Assembly: GCF_030405905.1 (NCBI RefSeq)
Contig: NZ_JASATW010000018.1
Coordinates: 1 to 64,000, forward strand
DNA length: 64,000 nucleotides
From: Sphaerothrix gracilis
GTDB taxonomy: Bacteria > Cyanobacteriota > Cyanobacteriia > Phormidesmidales > Phormidesmidaceae
Direction: 5' to 3'
Positions 54,140 to 62,924 of the stretch are shown piece by piece. How positions within the stretch are numbered: the stretch's first letter is position 1; each line of letters opens with the position of its first letter. The notes beneath the pieces are model-generated. The model had not been told where the DNA came from. It saw only the letters and a list, made by a program, of their open reading frames with translations, and ran no database searches. The position numbers and the translations under genes are program-made.

Positions 54140-54748
54140 ATGGTCAATCCAGACAACCGGCTTCTGTATGGCATAGGGCTGCTGGTTCTGCTGTTTTTGA
54201 TTTATTCAATTGTGAGAGTGCTGCTACCCTGGCTGATAGCAGCAGGTTTAGGCGTGAGTGTTTTGTTGCTCTGGAAACGGTGGCGATCGCAGATTCGCAG
54301 TGAAGAAAGCCAGCTCAACCAGATTTTTTACGATTTTCTACGGCAGCATCAGGGGCGTATCAGCGCCTTAGACTTTGCGATGACGGCTAATCTCAGCCCC
54401 CAAAAGGCTAAAGCTTATTTGAATGTGCGGGCCAAAGAATTCTCTGCCCTGTTTGAACCGACCGATTACGGCGATGTCCTCTATCGCTTCTACAGCCTGA
54501 CCATTCCACCCCCCAGTCCGGTAGCCCCTCCCCTGCAAATTCAGAAGATGTCTCTCGAATCAGATGCCAGCACAGCCCTCAGCCCGGCAGCCCTAGCCCG
54601 CCGCTTTGAGCTTTCTACTGAAATTATTCACCGCCGCAAGCAGACCCCCGACTTTCTCGACTGGTCAAAGCTGCAGGATCCAGAAGGAATTGCCTGGCGC
54701 TATTCAATCAGCGATCGCGCCTTCTATCCGGTCAGGGCTGTCGAATGA
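54140..54748 (+). CDS. Conserved hypothetical membrane-anchored protein
   Basis: 202 residues. Two hydrophobic helices close to the N-terminus (LLYGIGLLVLLFLIYSIV; LLPWLIAAGLGVSVLLLW), then a soluble region with helix-turn-helix-like segments (ISALDFAMTANLSPQKAKAYL, and LARRFELSTEIIHRRKQ). A membrane-bound winged-helix regulator is possible but not shown. Not in an operon with ndhD, from which a terminator separates it. Confidence 0.7.
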   Translation: MVNPDNRLLYGIGLLVLLFLIYSIVRVLLPWLIAAGLGVSVLLLWKRWRSQIRSEESQLNQIFYDFLRQHQGRISALDFAMTANLSPQKAKAYLNVRAKEFSALFEPTDYGDVLYRFYSLTIPPPSPVAPPLQIQKMSLESDASTALSPAALARRFELSTEIIHRRKQTPDFLDWSKLQDPEGIAWRYSISDRAFYPVRAVE

Positions 54749-54777
54749 GCGGTTGGCTCCCCGTTCAGCAAAATTTT

Positions 54778-54806
54778 GCTCCAGTCAGACTTGATCTGAC
54801 TGGAGC
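54778..54806. terminator. Bidirectional terminator
   Basis: Perfect 12-bp arms GCTCCAGTCAGA (54778-54789) and TCTGACTGGAGC (54795-54806) around a 5-nt loop, between two converging genes. A-rich and T-rich stretches flank it on both sides. Confidence 0.8.
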
Positions 54807-54841
54807 GAAGAGGCGAAAAATACGGGTTTAAGCCGCGTAGC

Positions 54842-55441
54842 CTAGAGGTTTACATCGGGCGGTAGGAGCACCTGATCGATGGCATGAATAACCCCGTTGC
54901 TAGCTTGCACGTCAGGCTGTACAACGGTTGCGCCATTGACCATCACGGTTCCGGCTGACTCATCAATAGCGATGTCGAGGGGGGCCTCTGCAACCGTAGG
55001 CACTTCGCCCTCGGTGATTTCTGCGGAAGTAACTTCCTGGGAAACAACGTGATAGGCGAGAATCTGCGCTAGCTGCTCCTGATTTTCAGGCATCAGCAAT
55101 GTTTCCAAAGTACCTTCTGGCAGAGCTTCAAAGGCTTCATTAGTCGGCGCAAAGACGGTGTAGGGGCCGCCCATTGACAGGGTATCTGCCAGGCCAGCTG
55201 CTTCAATCGCCGTGACTAGCGTGCTGAACGACTCATCGCCAGCAGCGACTTCCACTACGCTCTCGCCGGACTCAGCCGCCATCGGCTCCTCAGTCGGTTC
55301 CGTCTCAACGGCAGCCGGGTCTTCTCCCGTAGGCTCAACAGTAGACGTATCATTAGGTTCACAGGCGCTTAGCGTAGCTACAGCCCCCAAACCAGCTAGA
55401 CCTATCAGCAGCCGCTTGGCAAAAGGTTGAAGTAAGTTCAT
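54842..55441 (-). CDS. Fasciclin-domain lipoprotein
   Basis: 199 residues. Lipoprotein signal with lipobox LSAC (residues 24-27, Cys27), an acidic linker (about 30-65, Glu/Thr-rich), and one fasciclin (FAS1) domain with FSTLVTAIEAAGLADTL, YTVFAPTNEAFEALP and ASNGVIHAIDQVLLPP. FAS1 proteins mediate adhesion; in cyanobacteria several are secreted. Outer or plasma membrane anchoring is inferred. Confidence 0.93.
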   Translation of the reverse strand: MNLLQPFAKRLLIGLAGLGAVATLSACEPNDTSTVEPTGEDPAAVETEPTEEPMAAESGESVVEVAAGDESFSTLVTAIEAAGLADTLSMGGPYTVFAPTNEAFEALPEGTLETLLMPENQEQLAQILAYHVVSQEVTSAEITEGEVPTVAEAPLDIAIDESAGTVMVNGATVVQPDVQASNGVIHAIDQVLLPPDVNL

Positions 55442-55635
55442 TTAATTAAATCTCTAATAGACAGCATTTATGCCGATCAAACAGCCTTATGCTTTAAAAG
55501 CACTTCACAAAAGTTAACCAATAAGTCTGACAATGCCTTCGGTCTATAGGCAGATGTTGTCTGGAATACAAATACGCCTTGAAGTGGAGTACATTTCTGG
55601 GATTGAGCCAAACCCAAGCTGTCAGCCAGTCCAAT

Positions 55636-56457
55636 TTAAGCAGAATAGCTCTGCCAGGCTTGCCAAAAGATGTATACGGCTAAGATTCCTAGCATGGTGC
55701 GGAACAGCCAGCTCACCATCTTGTCTGAAAGTCGGGGCAAAAAGCGAGTACTGATCTGAACGCCGATGAGGCCACCAACTCCCAGCAGCAGCCCCGGTTC
55801 AAAAAGAACATTCCCCTGTAGCGCATGTCCCACACAGGCCGAAACCGCCGTAATCACGATTACACCCAGGCTAGTGCGGACAGCCATTTTAATCGTTTCT
55901 CCCAGCAGCAAAATCTGCAAAGGTACCATAATCACGCCGCCACCAATGCCAAACAGCCCGGCCAGAAAACCGGCGGTGCCCCCCGTAATCAGTCTGGCCG
56001 CCAGCGGATTGAGCGGCAAAGTCTCCGCTGCTGCCGCATCAGCCGTCTGGGCTGCCTCACCCGCTTGAGCCTCCTGCAGGCTTTTCTGAGCAGTAACTCG
56101 CTTGCGCACCCCAACTAGGTACACATTGACCAACAGCAAAATGCCAAACGCCAGCAGCAAGATATAAGGAGGAACACCGCTAGCGACCAAAGTGCCGAGC
56201 TGAGCTGTCACCACCGCCGGAAATCCCAGCAGCAGAACGCGGCGAGGACTGAGGTAGCCCATGCGCCAGTTTTGAAAACTGCCCGTCAGCGACGTAATCA
56301 AAATAGACAGACTGCTGGTAGCAACCGCCTGCAGCGGCGTAAACCCCAGAGCCACCATCAGCGGCACTAGCACTGTACCGCCCCCAATCCCTAAGAAACC
56401 GGCCAGGATGCCGGAAATCAAACCTCCCACCCCTAAAATTAAGCTACTCTGCTCCAT
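55636..56457 (-). CDS. Sulfite exporter TauE/SafE family protein
   Basis: 273 residues, eight predicted helices in two repeated halves, each opening with the family motif (GFLGIGGGTVLVPLMVALGF; LAGLFGIGGGVIMVPLQI). Transport of a sulfur-containing or carboxylate anion is the family expectation; substrate unknown. Located between a fasciclin lipoprotein and a hydrolase, no operon evidence. Confidence 0.9.
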   Translation of the reverse strand: MEQSSLILGVGGLISGILAGFLGIGGGTVLVPLMVALGFTPLQAVATSSLSILITSLTGSFQNWRMGYLSPRRVLLLGFPAVVTAQLGTLVASGVPPYILLLAFGILLLVNVYLVGVRKRVTAQKSLQEAQAGEAAQTADAAAAETLPLNPLAARLITGGTAGFLAGLFGIGGGVIMVPLQILLLGETIKMAVRTSLGVIVITAVSACVGHALQGNVLFEPGLLLGVGGLIGVQISTRFLPRLSDKMVSWLFRTMLGILAVYIFWQAWQSYSA

Positions 56458-56619
56458 GCTGTCTCTGCCAAATGGTACTGAGTCACCCTATCGCGTTTTG
56501 CGCTGGGGTCTGAGTATTTAATTTCGGCCCTCTAGAACTTCATCGCCGAAGCTTGTCTGACTCTAAGCCTCTGAGAAAGGCTGTATTCAATCAAACATCG
56601 GTTTCAGGGCGAAGAATTC

Positions 56620-57534
56620 TTAGGGACAGGGGCTAGAACTTGCGGCCAAAAATTTTCTCAGCAAACTGATCACGATTGCGGGTAGTTCTAAATGGGGCAG
56701 CACGCCTGCGTCTGGGATCACCTCTATCGGCTTGACAACAGCCTCGCTCAGGGCAGCTAGCCGCTGACCGATCTCAGGCCGATTAAAGCGCGATTCCTTG
56801 CCCCAGACAAACATTGTTGGGATTTGGAGCTGCCCTATATAGCGAGATAGATCACAGCAGAGCGAACCTTTGAGTGAGGCGAGAGCTGCGTATTCTGCCT
56901 GACGCTGGGTGGCGGAAGCGAGATAGGCCGCAATCATTTCTGGGGTAATGCGGTCGGGGTTGGCAAAGAGAAAGGTCGCCATAAAGTTGGCGATCGCGCC
57001 CTCATTCGCCGCTCCCAGAGTATAGATTAAATTGTCTAGTCCCGGCGTCCCAGCCAGCCGCGCCGCGATGCCCTGCTGATAGCCGTTGCCAAAGTCTTCG
57101 TAGCCCGACGGCGATACCAGAAACAGCTGAGAAAACAGCTCCGGGCGCTGAGTCGCTAAACGGACTACGATTGAGGCCGTCAGTGAAGTGGCCGCGACCA
57201 CGGCAGGCCGCTGTGCCACTTTTTCGAGCAAAATAGCGATCGCTTCAAAATAGTCTTCGGCCCGGTAGTCATGCACCGGATGAGCCGACTGGCCCCAGCC
57301 AATTAGATCAGGAGCAATCACGCGGTAGTCAGCGGCAAAGGCAGGATAGACCTGTGACCACTCATAGGCCGAAGAACCACCGCCCAAGCTGTGTAGAAAA
57401 ACCAGCGGCGGTCTGTCCTCTTCAATCTGAGCTTCATTAACCCAGGGCGCAGCGGTTGGCGTATAGTAAGCCATTGCGCCCAAGGCCGTCTCCACCACTC
57501 GCTGACCAAACCCGACTGGCTGAAATTGCAGCAT
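56620..57534 (-). CDS. Alpha/beta hydrolase
   Basis: 304 residues. Shares LHSLGGGSSAYEWSQVYPAFA and APDLIGWGQSAHP with the protein at 17183-18058, including the unusual nucleophile elbow ATSLTAS. The expected catalytic His is present (LPHLELP). It is probably an active serine hydrolase. Cytoplasmic, no signal peptide. Substrate unknown. Confidence 0.87.
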   Translation of the reverse strand: MLQFQPVGFGQRVVETALGAMAYYTPTAAPWVNEAQIEEDRPPLVFLHSLGGGSSAYEWSQVYPAFAADYRVIAPDLIGWGQSAHPVHDYRAEDYFEAIAILLEKVAQRPAVVAATSLTASIVVRLATQRPELFSQLFLVSPSGYEDFGNGYQQGIAARLAGTPGLDNLIYTLGAANEGAIANFMATFLFANPDRITPEMIAAYLASATQRQAEYAALASLKGSLCCDLSRYIGQLQIPTMFVWGKESRFNRPEIGQRLAALSEAVVKPIEVIPDAGVLPHLELPAIVISLLRKFLAASSSPCP

Positions 57535-57645
57535 TCCTTTCTCAGTTCACGACTTGCCTTCTCGTAGATTAACCTGAGTCAGGGAGGAACGACGTTGCCT
57601 ATTGCAAAGACAGTTCAGGCTATGACGTGACAGCGCGATCGCCGC

Positions 57646-58986
57646 CTATCCCGGAAAAGAGCTAGCCACCTCAGCCACTACCGCATCAAACTGAGGCTGC
57701 AGCGCCTCGTCATAGGACAGCACTAAGGACTTGAAGACGCCGTTTTCCAGCACTGTCTTCTCGTAGAAAATTCGTCCGGCCTCATAGCCGGAGACGACAA
57801 AATAGCGATCGCCCAGGGTGTTGTAGGTCACGTCTCGATCTTCGGCCTGCATAGCCTGCTGATAGGCTGTTTCTAAAGAGGTTGACAGGCTGTTGTTACG
57901 GCCAAAGGCGCGGATTGTAATTTGACTATTAGCCGACTGAAAGACTCGGCCATCGTTATTAGTTGGCGCAGCTTGAGGCGTAACTAGATTGGCCGGATAC
58001 CGGAGTGAGAAGTCAAAGCGATTGTTGCTGTAGCGCTCATAGACTATATTTTCCGGAATTTCCAGCGGCTGGGTGGCCGCTGCCTCTTCCCCTAGCTGAT
58101 TGCAAACAAGCTGATTGGCCCGGTACTTATCGGCATTGGTGCCTTCAGGTGAGAGGGGCTGCACTTGATCGACTTCTTCAACCTCGCTGACGTCACCCCT
58201 GTCGTAGTAGCGCGATCGCAGCCAGCGCACCTGCTCCGGCTGGCTACAGTCCACGATTAGATCGGACTCTACTTCAGGAGAGGTGATGCCAATGCGGGTG
58301 GTGTAGCGATAGGTCTGATCGGCAACCGACTCCACGCTGTCTGTATTGAGATAAATAGGCTGAGCGTAGTATTCTGACTCACCAATGAAGGTCAAAAATT
58401 CAGGCACGGCGGCATATTGGCGGTTCACAGCCGGATCGGTGGCGGAGTCGAAGCAGCTAGCGGGCGGCAAGACCGTACCTGCGTTGTACCAGTAGAAATT
58501 ATTCAGGTTTAGTATCAGGCTGCGATAGCGGATGCGGTCAGGCTGTTCGTTTCTGACAACGAGCTGCGATCGCCCCACCTGCAAAAAAGTCTCGTCAAAA
58601 GTCTCCGAGCGCCAAGCGGCTCGTGCTTCGGGTAGGCCGTATAAGGGGCGATCGCTGTTAGGCCCTAAGCGCTCCACCCCCTGCCCGGTAACGGTATTGC
58701 CGTTGACCTGACCGTTAATACAGAGGCTCGATCCCTCATAGGGATAGTAATAGTCACCGACTACGCTGTTTCCCTGCTTGCGAAAACGAAAGCAGACCCC
58801 CGACACCTGCTGAATATCTTCCGGCGGGCGATCGCTGCAGAAGCGATAGTTGCCGTCCGAGAGCTGCCCGATCTGGAACTGGCTACCCGTGGGGCCACCG
58901 ATGACCTCAGCCGCCTGAATTGGAGAGCTAGCCCCTACAGCCGCGCTCATCCCCGCCGCGAGTCCTAAAGCTTTAGCAAGTCTCAT
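57646..58986 (-). CDS. Secreted hypothetical protein
   Basis: 446 residues. A signal peptide of about 26 residues ends QAA. The mature protein begins with a beta-rich domain (GVCFRFRKQGNSVVGDYYYP, then NGQVNGNTVTGQGVE) and ends with another beta region (FDFSLRYPANLVTPQ). No family recognised. Four or so Cys are spread through the mature part, consistent with a periplasmic protein. Confidence 0.7.
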   Translation of the reverse strand: MRLAKALGLAAGMSAAVGASSPIQAAEVIGGPTGSQFQIGQLSDGNYRFCSDRPPEDIQQVSGVCFRFRKQGNSVVGDYYYPYEGSSLCINGQVNGNTVTGQGVERLGPNSDRPLYGLPEARAAWRSETFDETFLQVGRSQLVVRNEQPDRIRYRSLILNLNNFYWYNAGTVLPPASCFDSATDPAVNRQYAAVPEFLTFIGESEYYAQPIYLNTDSVESVADQTYRYTTRIGITSPEVESDLIVDCSQPEQVRWLRSRYYDRGDVSEVEEVDQVQPLSPEGTNADKYRANQLVCNQLGEEAAATQPLEIPENIVYERYSNNRFDFSLRYPANLVTPQAAPTNNDGRVFQSANSQITIRAFGRNNSLSTSLETAYQQAMQAEDRDVTYNTLGDRYFVVSGYEAGRIFYEKTVLENGVFKSLVLSYDEALQPQFDAVVAEVASSFPG

Positions 58987-59283
58987 GGCATTCTCCTAAC
59001 CGTGTCAGCAAACCTGTGAGCAAAGACGAGAATGAGGTCATGCAGCGATCGCTCTCCTGCCCGCTTCGATCTTGAAAGAATTGAGCGCATCACTCATCCG
59101 GCCTAAGCGAGACTCTGCTGCAGCTAAGTCCAGCAGCGCTCTACCGAAATGGGTACCCCCCTAGAGAGGAATAACGGGCCAGGATGCCTAAAATGTCACC
59201 AAATTCTGTTGAATCTCAACCAGATTCCGGAACGATTAGGTAGATAATAAAAGGCTTGTAATGTGTAAGCAGGTCAATAAGTT

Positions 59284-60489
59284 ATGGGTCGCGCTGAAAG
59301 AGTTGTACTAGCCTATTCTGGCGGTGTAGACACCACAGTCTGCATTCCATACTTGATGAACGAATGGGGCGTGAAAGAGGTGATCACGCTGGCAGCGGAT
59401 CTAGGACAGGGAGATGAGCTAGACCCCATTCGGCAAAAAGCCCTCACTGCCGGGGCCAAAGAATCTTTAGTTGGCGATGCTACTGAGCGCTTTATTGCAG
59501 AGTATGCCTTCCCCTCGATTCAAGCCAACGCGCTTTACGAAAATCGCTATCCCCTCTCAACCGCTCTGGCGCGACCGCTGATTGCCAAACTGCTGGTAGA
59601 AGCGGCTGAAAAATATGGCGCGGATGCGGTCGCCCACGGCTGCACCGGCAAGGGCAACGACCAGGTCCGCTTTGATGTTTCGATCGCCGCCTTAAACCCC
59701 AATCTAAAAGTGCTCGCTCCGGCGCGGGAATGGGGCATGAGCCGAGAAGAAGCGATCGCCTATGGCGAAAACTTTGGTCTCAGCTTTCCGGTCAAAAAGT
59801 CTTCTCCCTACAGCATCGATCGCAACCTGTTGGGCCGCAGCATTGAGGCGGGGCCGCTGGAGAACCCCTGGAACGAGCCGCTAGAAGAAATTTATCTGAT
59901 GACTCAGGGGATTGCCGCCACTCCCGACGAGCCAACCTATGTTGAAATTGGCTTTGAGCAGGGCTTGCCGGTCAGCCTCAACGGTTCAGCCCTATCGCCA
60001 GTAGATTTGGTCAGCCAGCTCAACGCGATCGCAGGCGAACACGGCGTTGGTCGCATCGACATGATTGAGAATCGCCTAGTCGGCATCAAGTCACGGGAAA
60101 TTTACGAAGCGCCAGCCCTGATGGTGCTGATTTTGGCCCACCGTGACCTAGAGAGCCTCACCCTCACTGCCGATGTCACCCACTATAAGCGCGGCATTGA
60201 AGAGAGCTACAGCCAGCTCGTCTATAACGGCCTCTGGTACAGCCCGCTCAAGTCAGCCCTAGATGCCTTTATCCAACAAACTCAGAAGCGAGTTTCGGGC
60301 ACTGTGCGGATGAAGCTGTTTAAGGGCACCGCGACTCCGGTTGGGCGCAAATCGGACAAGGCTCTCTACAGCGAAGAACTGGCCACCTACAGCAGCGACG
60401 ATCAGTTTGATCACAAGGCGGCTGAAGGCTTCATCTACGTTTGGGGCTTGCCGACTCGCGTGTGGTCAGAGAAAAATCGTCAAGGCTAA
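59284..60489 (+). CDS. argG: Argininosuccinate synthase
   Basis: 401 residues, standard length. It joins citrulline and aspartate with ATP; argH (10428-11822) completes the pathway. Seen: the N-type ATP pyrophosphatase loop LAYSGGVDTTVCI, HGCTGKGNDQVRF, and SPYSIDRNLLGRS. The usual Ser after GGVDT is Thr here (GGVDTTV), a minor variant. Expressed from its own promoter; no obvious arginine-repressor site was seen. Confidence 0.96.
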   Translation: MGRAERVVLAYSGGVDTTVCIPYLMNEWGVKEVITLAADLGQGDELDPIRQKALTAGAKESLVGDATERFIAEYAFPSIQANALYENRYPLSTALARPLIAKLLVEAAEKYGADAVAHGCTGKGNDQVRFDVSIAALNPNLKVLAPAREWGMSREEAIAYGENFGLSFPVKKSSPYSIDRNLLGRSIEAGPLENPWNEPLEEIYLMTQGIAATPDEPTYVEIGFEQGLPVSLNGSALSPVDLVSQLNAIAGEHGVGRIDMIENRLVGIKSREIYEAPALMVLILAHRDLESLTLTADVTHYKRGIEESYSQLVYNGLWYSPLKSALDAFIQQTQKRVSGTVRMKLFKGTATPVGRKSDKALYSEELATYSSDDQFDHKAAEGFIYVWGLPTRVWSEKNRQG

Positions 60490-60517
60490 TCTGTCTGAGC
60501 GCGATGGTTACACCGTT

Positions 60518-60539
60518 GGGGCGCTGCGCGCAGCGCCCC
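60518..60539. repeat. Perfect 22-bp palindrome after argG
   Basis: GGGGCGCTGC followed by its own complement centred on GCGC at 60528-60529. It lies 29 nt after the argG stop and may act as a terminator or a small repeat, although no T-run follows. Confidence 0.5.
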
Positions 60540-60635
60540 CGTGCTTGAGCAAGGGATTTATTAAGAAAGCTTCCAGGCCCCAAAGCATCTTCTAAGGGGT
60601 GAGATACCCTATAGGTGTCAAATTAGACAGCGGCA

Positions 60636-61655
60636 ATGCCAGAAGACAGAAGCTCTCATTGGTTTGTGTCCCTAGCCGATTTGGATAATGCAGCGGGCGC
60701 AAAGCTACGGCGATCGGATTCAGAGCTTGTAGCCACGGATCAGACAATCGAGACAGGCGACTCGTTTACGGTTTCGCTGAAAAGCTTCTACGTTTCTGAG
60801 GGGCACGAACGCGACGGTAGCGGCAATGATTTACTGGTGCGATCGCGGGTGCGCTATGGCGACGAACCACCTACCGAAGTGATCAATTTCTTTGAGCGGG
60901 ATGTGCCGCCAGCAACCGTCAAGGACAATTTAGAGTTTGAGCATATCTTTTCGCGGCAAGACTACTCAGCCGACGCTAGGCTTTGGCTAGAGCTACAGAT
61001 TTTTGAGATTGACAAGGGGATTGATAGAAACAGCGAAATACTGCAGGGACTGAACACGGTCTATGCGGAATTTGGCGGCATCTTTTCAACCCTGATACCC
61101 TTTGCGACCCTAGCGCCTTCGATTATCAGACGAATTGAAAAAATTAGTCAGCTACGCGATCAAAATAAACGGCTGTTCAATAGTCAATTGGATCTATTTG
61201 CCAAAGAAGTCAGCGGCGGCGATGCCCCCCTGCGCTGTGGCGCTTACGTCTTTTTTCAGCAGCCCGTCGAAGGCGTGCAGTACAAACTGCGAGGATTACG
61301 GTTAGAGAGAGCGGCCCTCAACCAGCAGCACGTACCGATTATGGATGACTATGCGGTGCTCAAAATCGTACCGGCAGTGGTGCGATCGGTGACCAGCGGG
61401 GAAGAACTGCTGCAAAACCAGCAGCTAGCAACAGTTTTGAGCCATCTTGAGCCAGCGGCTGAAAACGACGCCTTGGCCAAGAAACAACATCTGCAGTTTC
61501 TGCAAGGCGTCATTCAAGACGCCAGAAAGATTGAAGAACTAGACTATTTCTATCGGCTCAAGCGGCAGAAAAAGTTTGGTCAGGCACTCACAGAGGCCCA
61601 GCAAAAACGCTTCTTTGAGATTGCACAGAAGCTCAGCCAGTATATTCCTGACTGA
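60636..61655 (+). CDS. Hypothetical protein, two-part
   Basis: 339 residues. The N-terminal half (about 1-130) is beta-rich and could be a C2-like or similar sandwich (ETGDSFTVSLKSFYVSEG, then FEHIFSRQDYSADARLW). A central semi-hydrophobic helix (GGIFSTLIPFATLAPSII) follows, then a mixed region and a charged helical C-terminus. No family recognised. Confidence 0.6.
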   Translation: MPEDRSSHWFVSLADLDNAAGAKLRRSDSELVATDQTIETGDSFTVSLKSFYVSEGHERDGSGNDLLVRSRVRYGDEPPTEVINFFERDVPPATVKDNLEFEHIFSRQDYSADARLWLELQIFEIDKGIDRNSEILQGLNTVYAEFGGIFSTLIPFATLAPSIIRRIEKISQLRDQNKRLFNSQLDLFAKEVSGGDAPLRCGAYVFFQQPVEGVQYKLRGLRLERAALNQQHVPIMDDYAVLKIVPAVVRSVTSGEELLQNQQLATVLSHLEPAAENDALAKKQHLQFLQGVIQDARKIEELDYFYRLKRQKKFGQALTEAQQKRFFEIAQKLSQYIPD

Positions 61656-61717
61656 TATTTTTGATGACTGCCGGAATGGCCAATCTCAGCCCCACAGACA
61701 GCCGTTGGCTCTAGCGG

Positions 61718-62128
61718 TCAGCGGGTAAATTGCTGACGAATTGCTTCAATTCGCTTACGGTTGACGCCCAGATCAGACTTGCCTAAGCGAGAGGCCGAGC
61801 GCACATGCACGACGCTTTCTCCGGCAGGGGCAAAGAATTCTACGTCATCGACAAACCCCATTAGCTGGCTCGTGAACTCCGCGTAGAGATAGTCACTGCT
61901 TTCTTTAACAATTTTGGTGCGATCCATTGCTTGAATAATGGACTTGAGCCGGGCGATCGCCTCGCTAGGAGTGCTGCTGGCGCTGTCGTAGCGGAGAGGG
62001 GCAATGCTGTGCTCTGAATCGGTGGCCTGACTGTTGACGCAGTTGGGGGAATCTGGACAGGCGGCTAGCTGCCCCTCCTTGACCCCTAAACGGCTAGGAC
62101 GCTCCCCTGAAAATGAAAATAACGGCAT
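61718..62128 (-). CDS. DUF1499 family protein
   Basis: 136 residues from ATG 62128 (MPLFSFSGERPSRLG), the usual family start; the longer frame upstream reads through a terminator hairpin. Signature: LAACPDSPNCVNSQATD, then RSASRLGKSDLGVNRKRIE. Function unknown; chloroplast and cyanobacterial members are common. Confidence 0.9.
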   Translation of the reverse strand: MPLFSFSGERPSRLGVKEGQLAACPDSPNCVNSQATDSEHSIAPLRYDSASSTPSEAIARLKSIIQAMDRTKIVKESSDYLYAEFTSQLMGFVDDVEFFAPAGESVVHVRSASRLGKSDLGVNRKRIEAIRQQFTR

Positions 62129-62149
62129 GGGTAATCTTCTCTTAAAACG

Positions 62150-62177
62150 AATGCCCATTCTACGAGGAATGGGCATT
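62150..62177 (-). terminator. Terminator of PPC-domain gene
   Basis: Arms AATGCCCATTC (62150-62160) and GAATGGGCATT (62167-62177) with a 6-nt loop. On the minus strand it is followed by CGTTTT, 28 bp after the stop of the gene at 62206. Confidence 0.75.
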
Positions 62178-62205
62178 GAAAATCTAGCAGCCACAGGGGC
62201 GATCG

Positions 62206-62652
62206 CTAATTTGCAGGCTTGGCCTCAGCCGCCGAGGCCATCACTGAGAGCTTATACTGGCCGTTACCGAGATCGTTATAGGCATTAGCCACAATCCGGT
62301 AGAGTCCGTCCTCTGGTACCGTGACCGTCACTGACGCGTTGCGATTGTCCGGCGAGATGTCATCGTTTTGCGCAATGCGCTGTCCCTGGGTGTCGTAAAC
62401 CATCAGGTAAGCGTCAAAGTCGCCGCTCTCTAAAGTGATAGTCAGCGTTTGCCCCGACCGACACTCAATCATGTACTTGTCGAAAAGGCTGTTGTCGCCG
62501 AGGGTGGCATCTCCATTTTGCAGCATACCGCGCACCTGCAGCATTGGCTGATTGACGACAGCTCGCGCCTCCTGAGCCTGGGCGATCGCCCCCATTAGGC
62601 CAACCAACGCGATCGCTAGGCTGCCGCCAACCCCAAACTGACTCAACTTCAT
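62206..62652 (-). CDS. Secreted PPC-domain protein
   Basis: 148 residues. Signal peptide (about 1-26, ending AQA), followed by a single bacterial pre-peptidase C-terminal (PPC) domain: TITLESGDFDAYLMVYDTQG, NDDISPDNRN and GLYRIVANAYNDLG. PPC domains are usually attached to secreted peptidases; here it stands alone, perhaps as a binding module. Function unknown. Confidence 0.87.
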   Translation of the reverse strand: MKLSQFGVGGSLAIALVGLMGAIAQAQEARAVVNQPMLQVRGMLQNGDATLGDNSLFDKYMIECRSGQTLTITLESGDFDAYLMVYDTQGQRIAQNDDISPDNRNASVTVTVPEDGLYRIVANAYNDLGNGQYKLSVMASAAEAKPAN

Positions 62653-62924
62653 AAGGTTCTAAAAGCTATAACAACTAAACAGGCAACACATTAGGGAAAG
62701 ACCAGCGCTCAATCTGCTGCCATGCAGCAGCAAAGCACTGACCAAAACGCTTTCTACTGTAGAGCAATCATAAGCTTAAGAAATGTATCGCAGATATCAT
62801 TAAAAATTATTCTCTGATAGTAAAAGTCTGCAGCTCGTTCTATTGCCTGAAACTGGCTTTCAAACCACAGCTTTGGCAGAACAAACTGCTTAATTTTTAG
62901 TGGCTGTAGCTATTAGCCAAAAGG

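Noticed and set aside
55533..55754. 73-codon plus-strand ORF
   Set aside because: Overlaps the end of the TauE gene on the opposite strand; no support.
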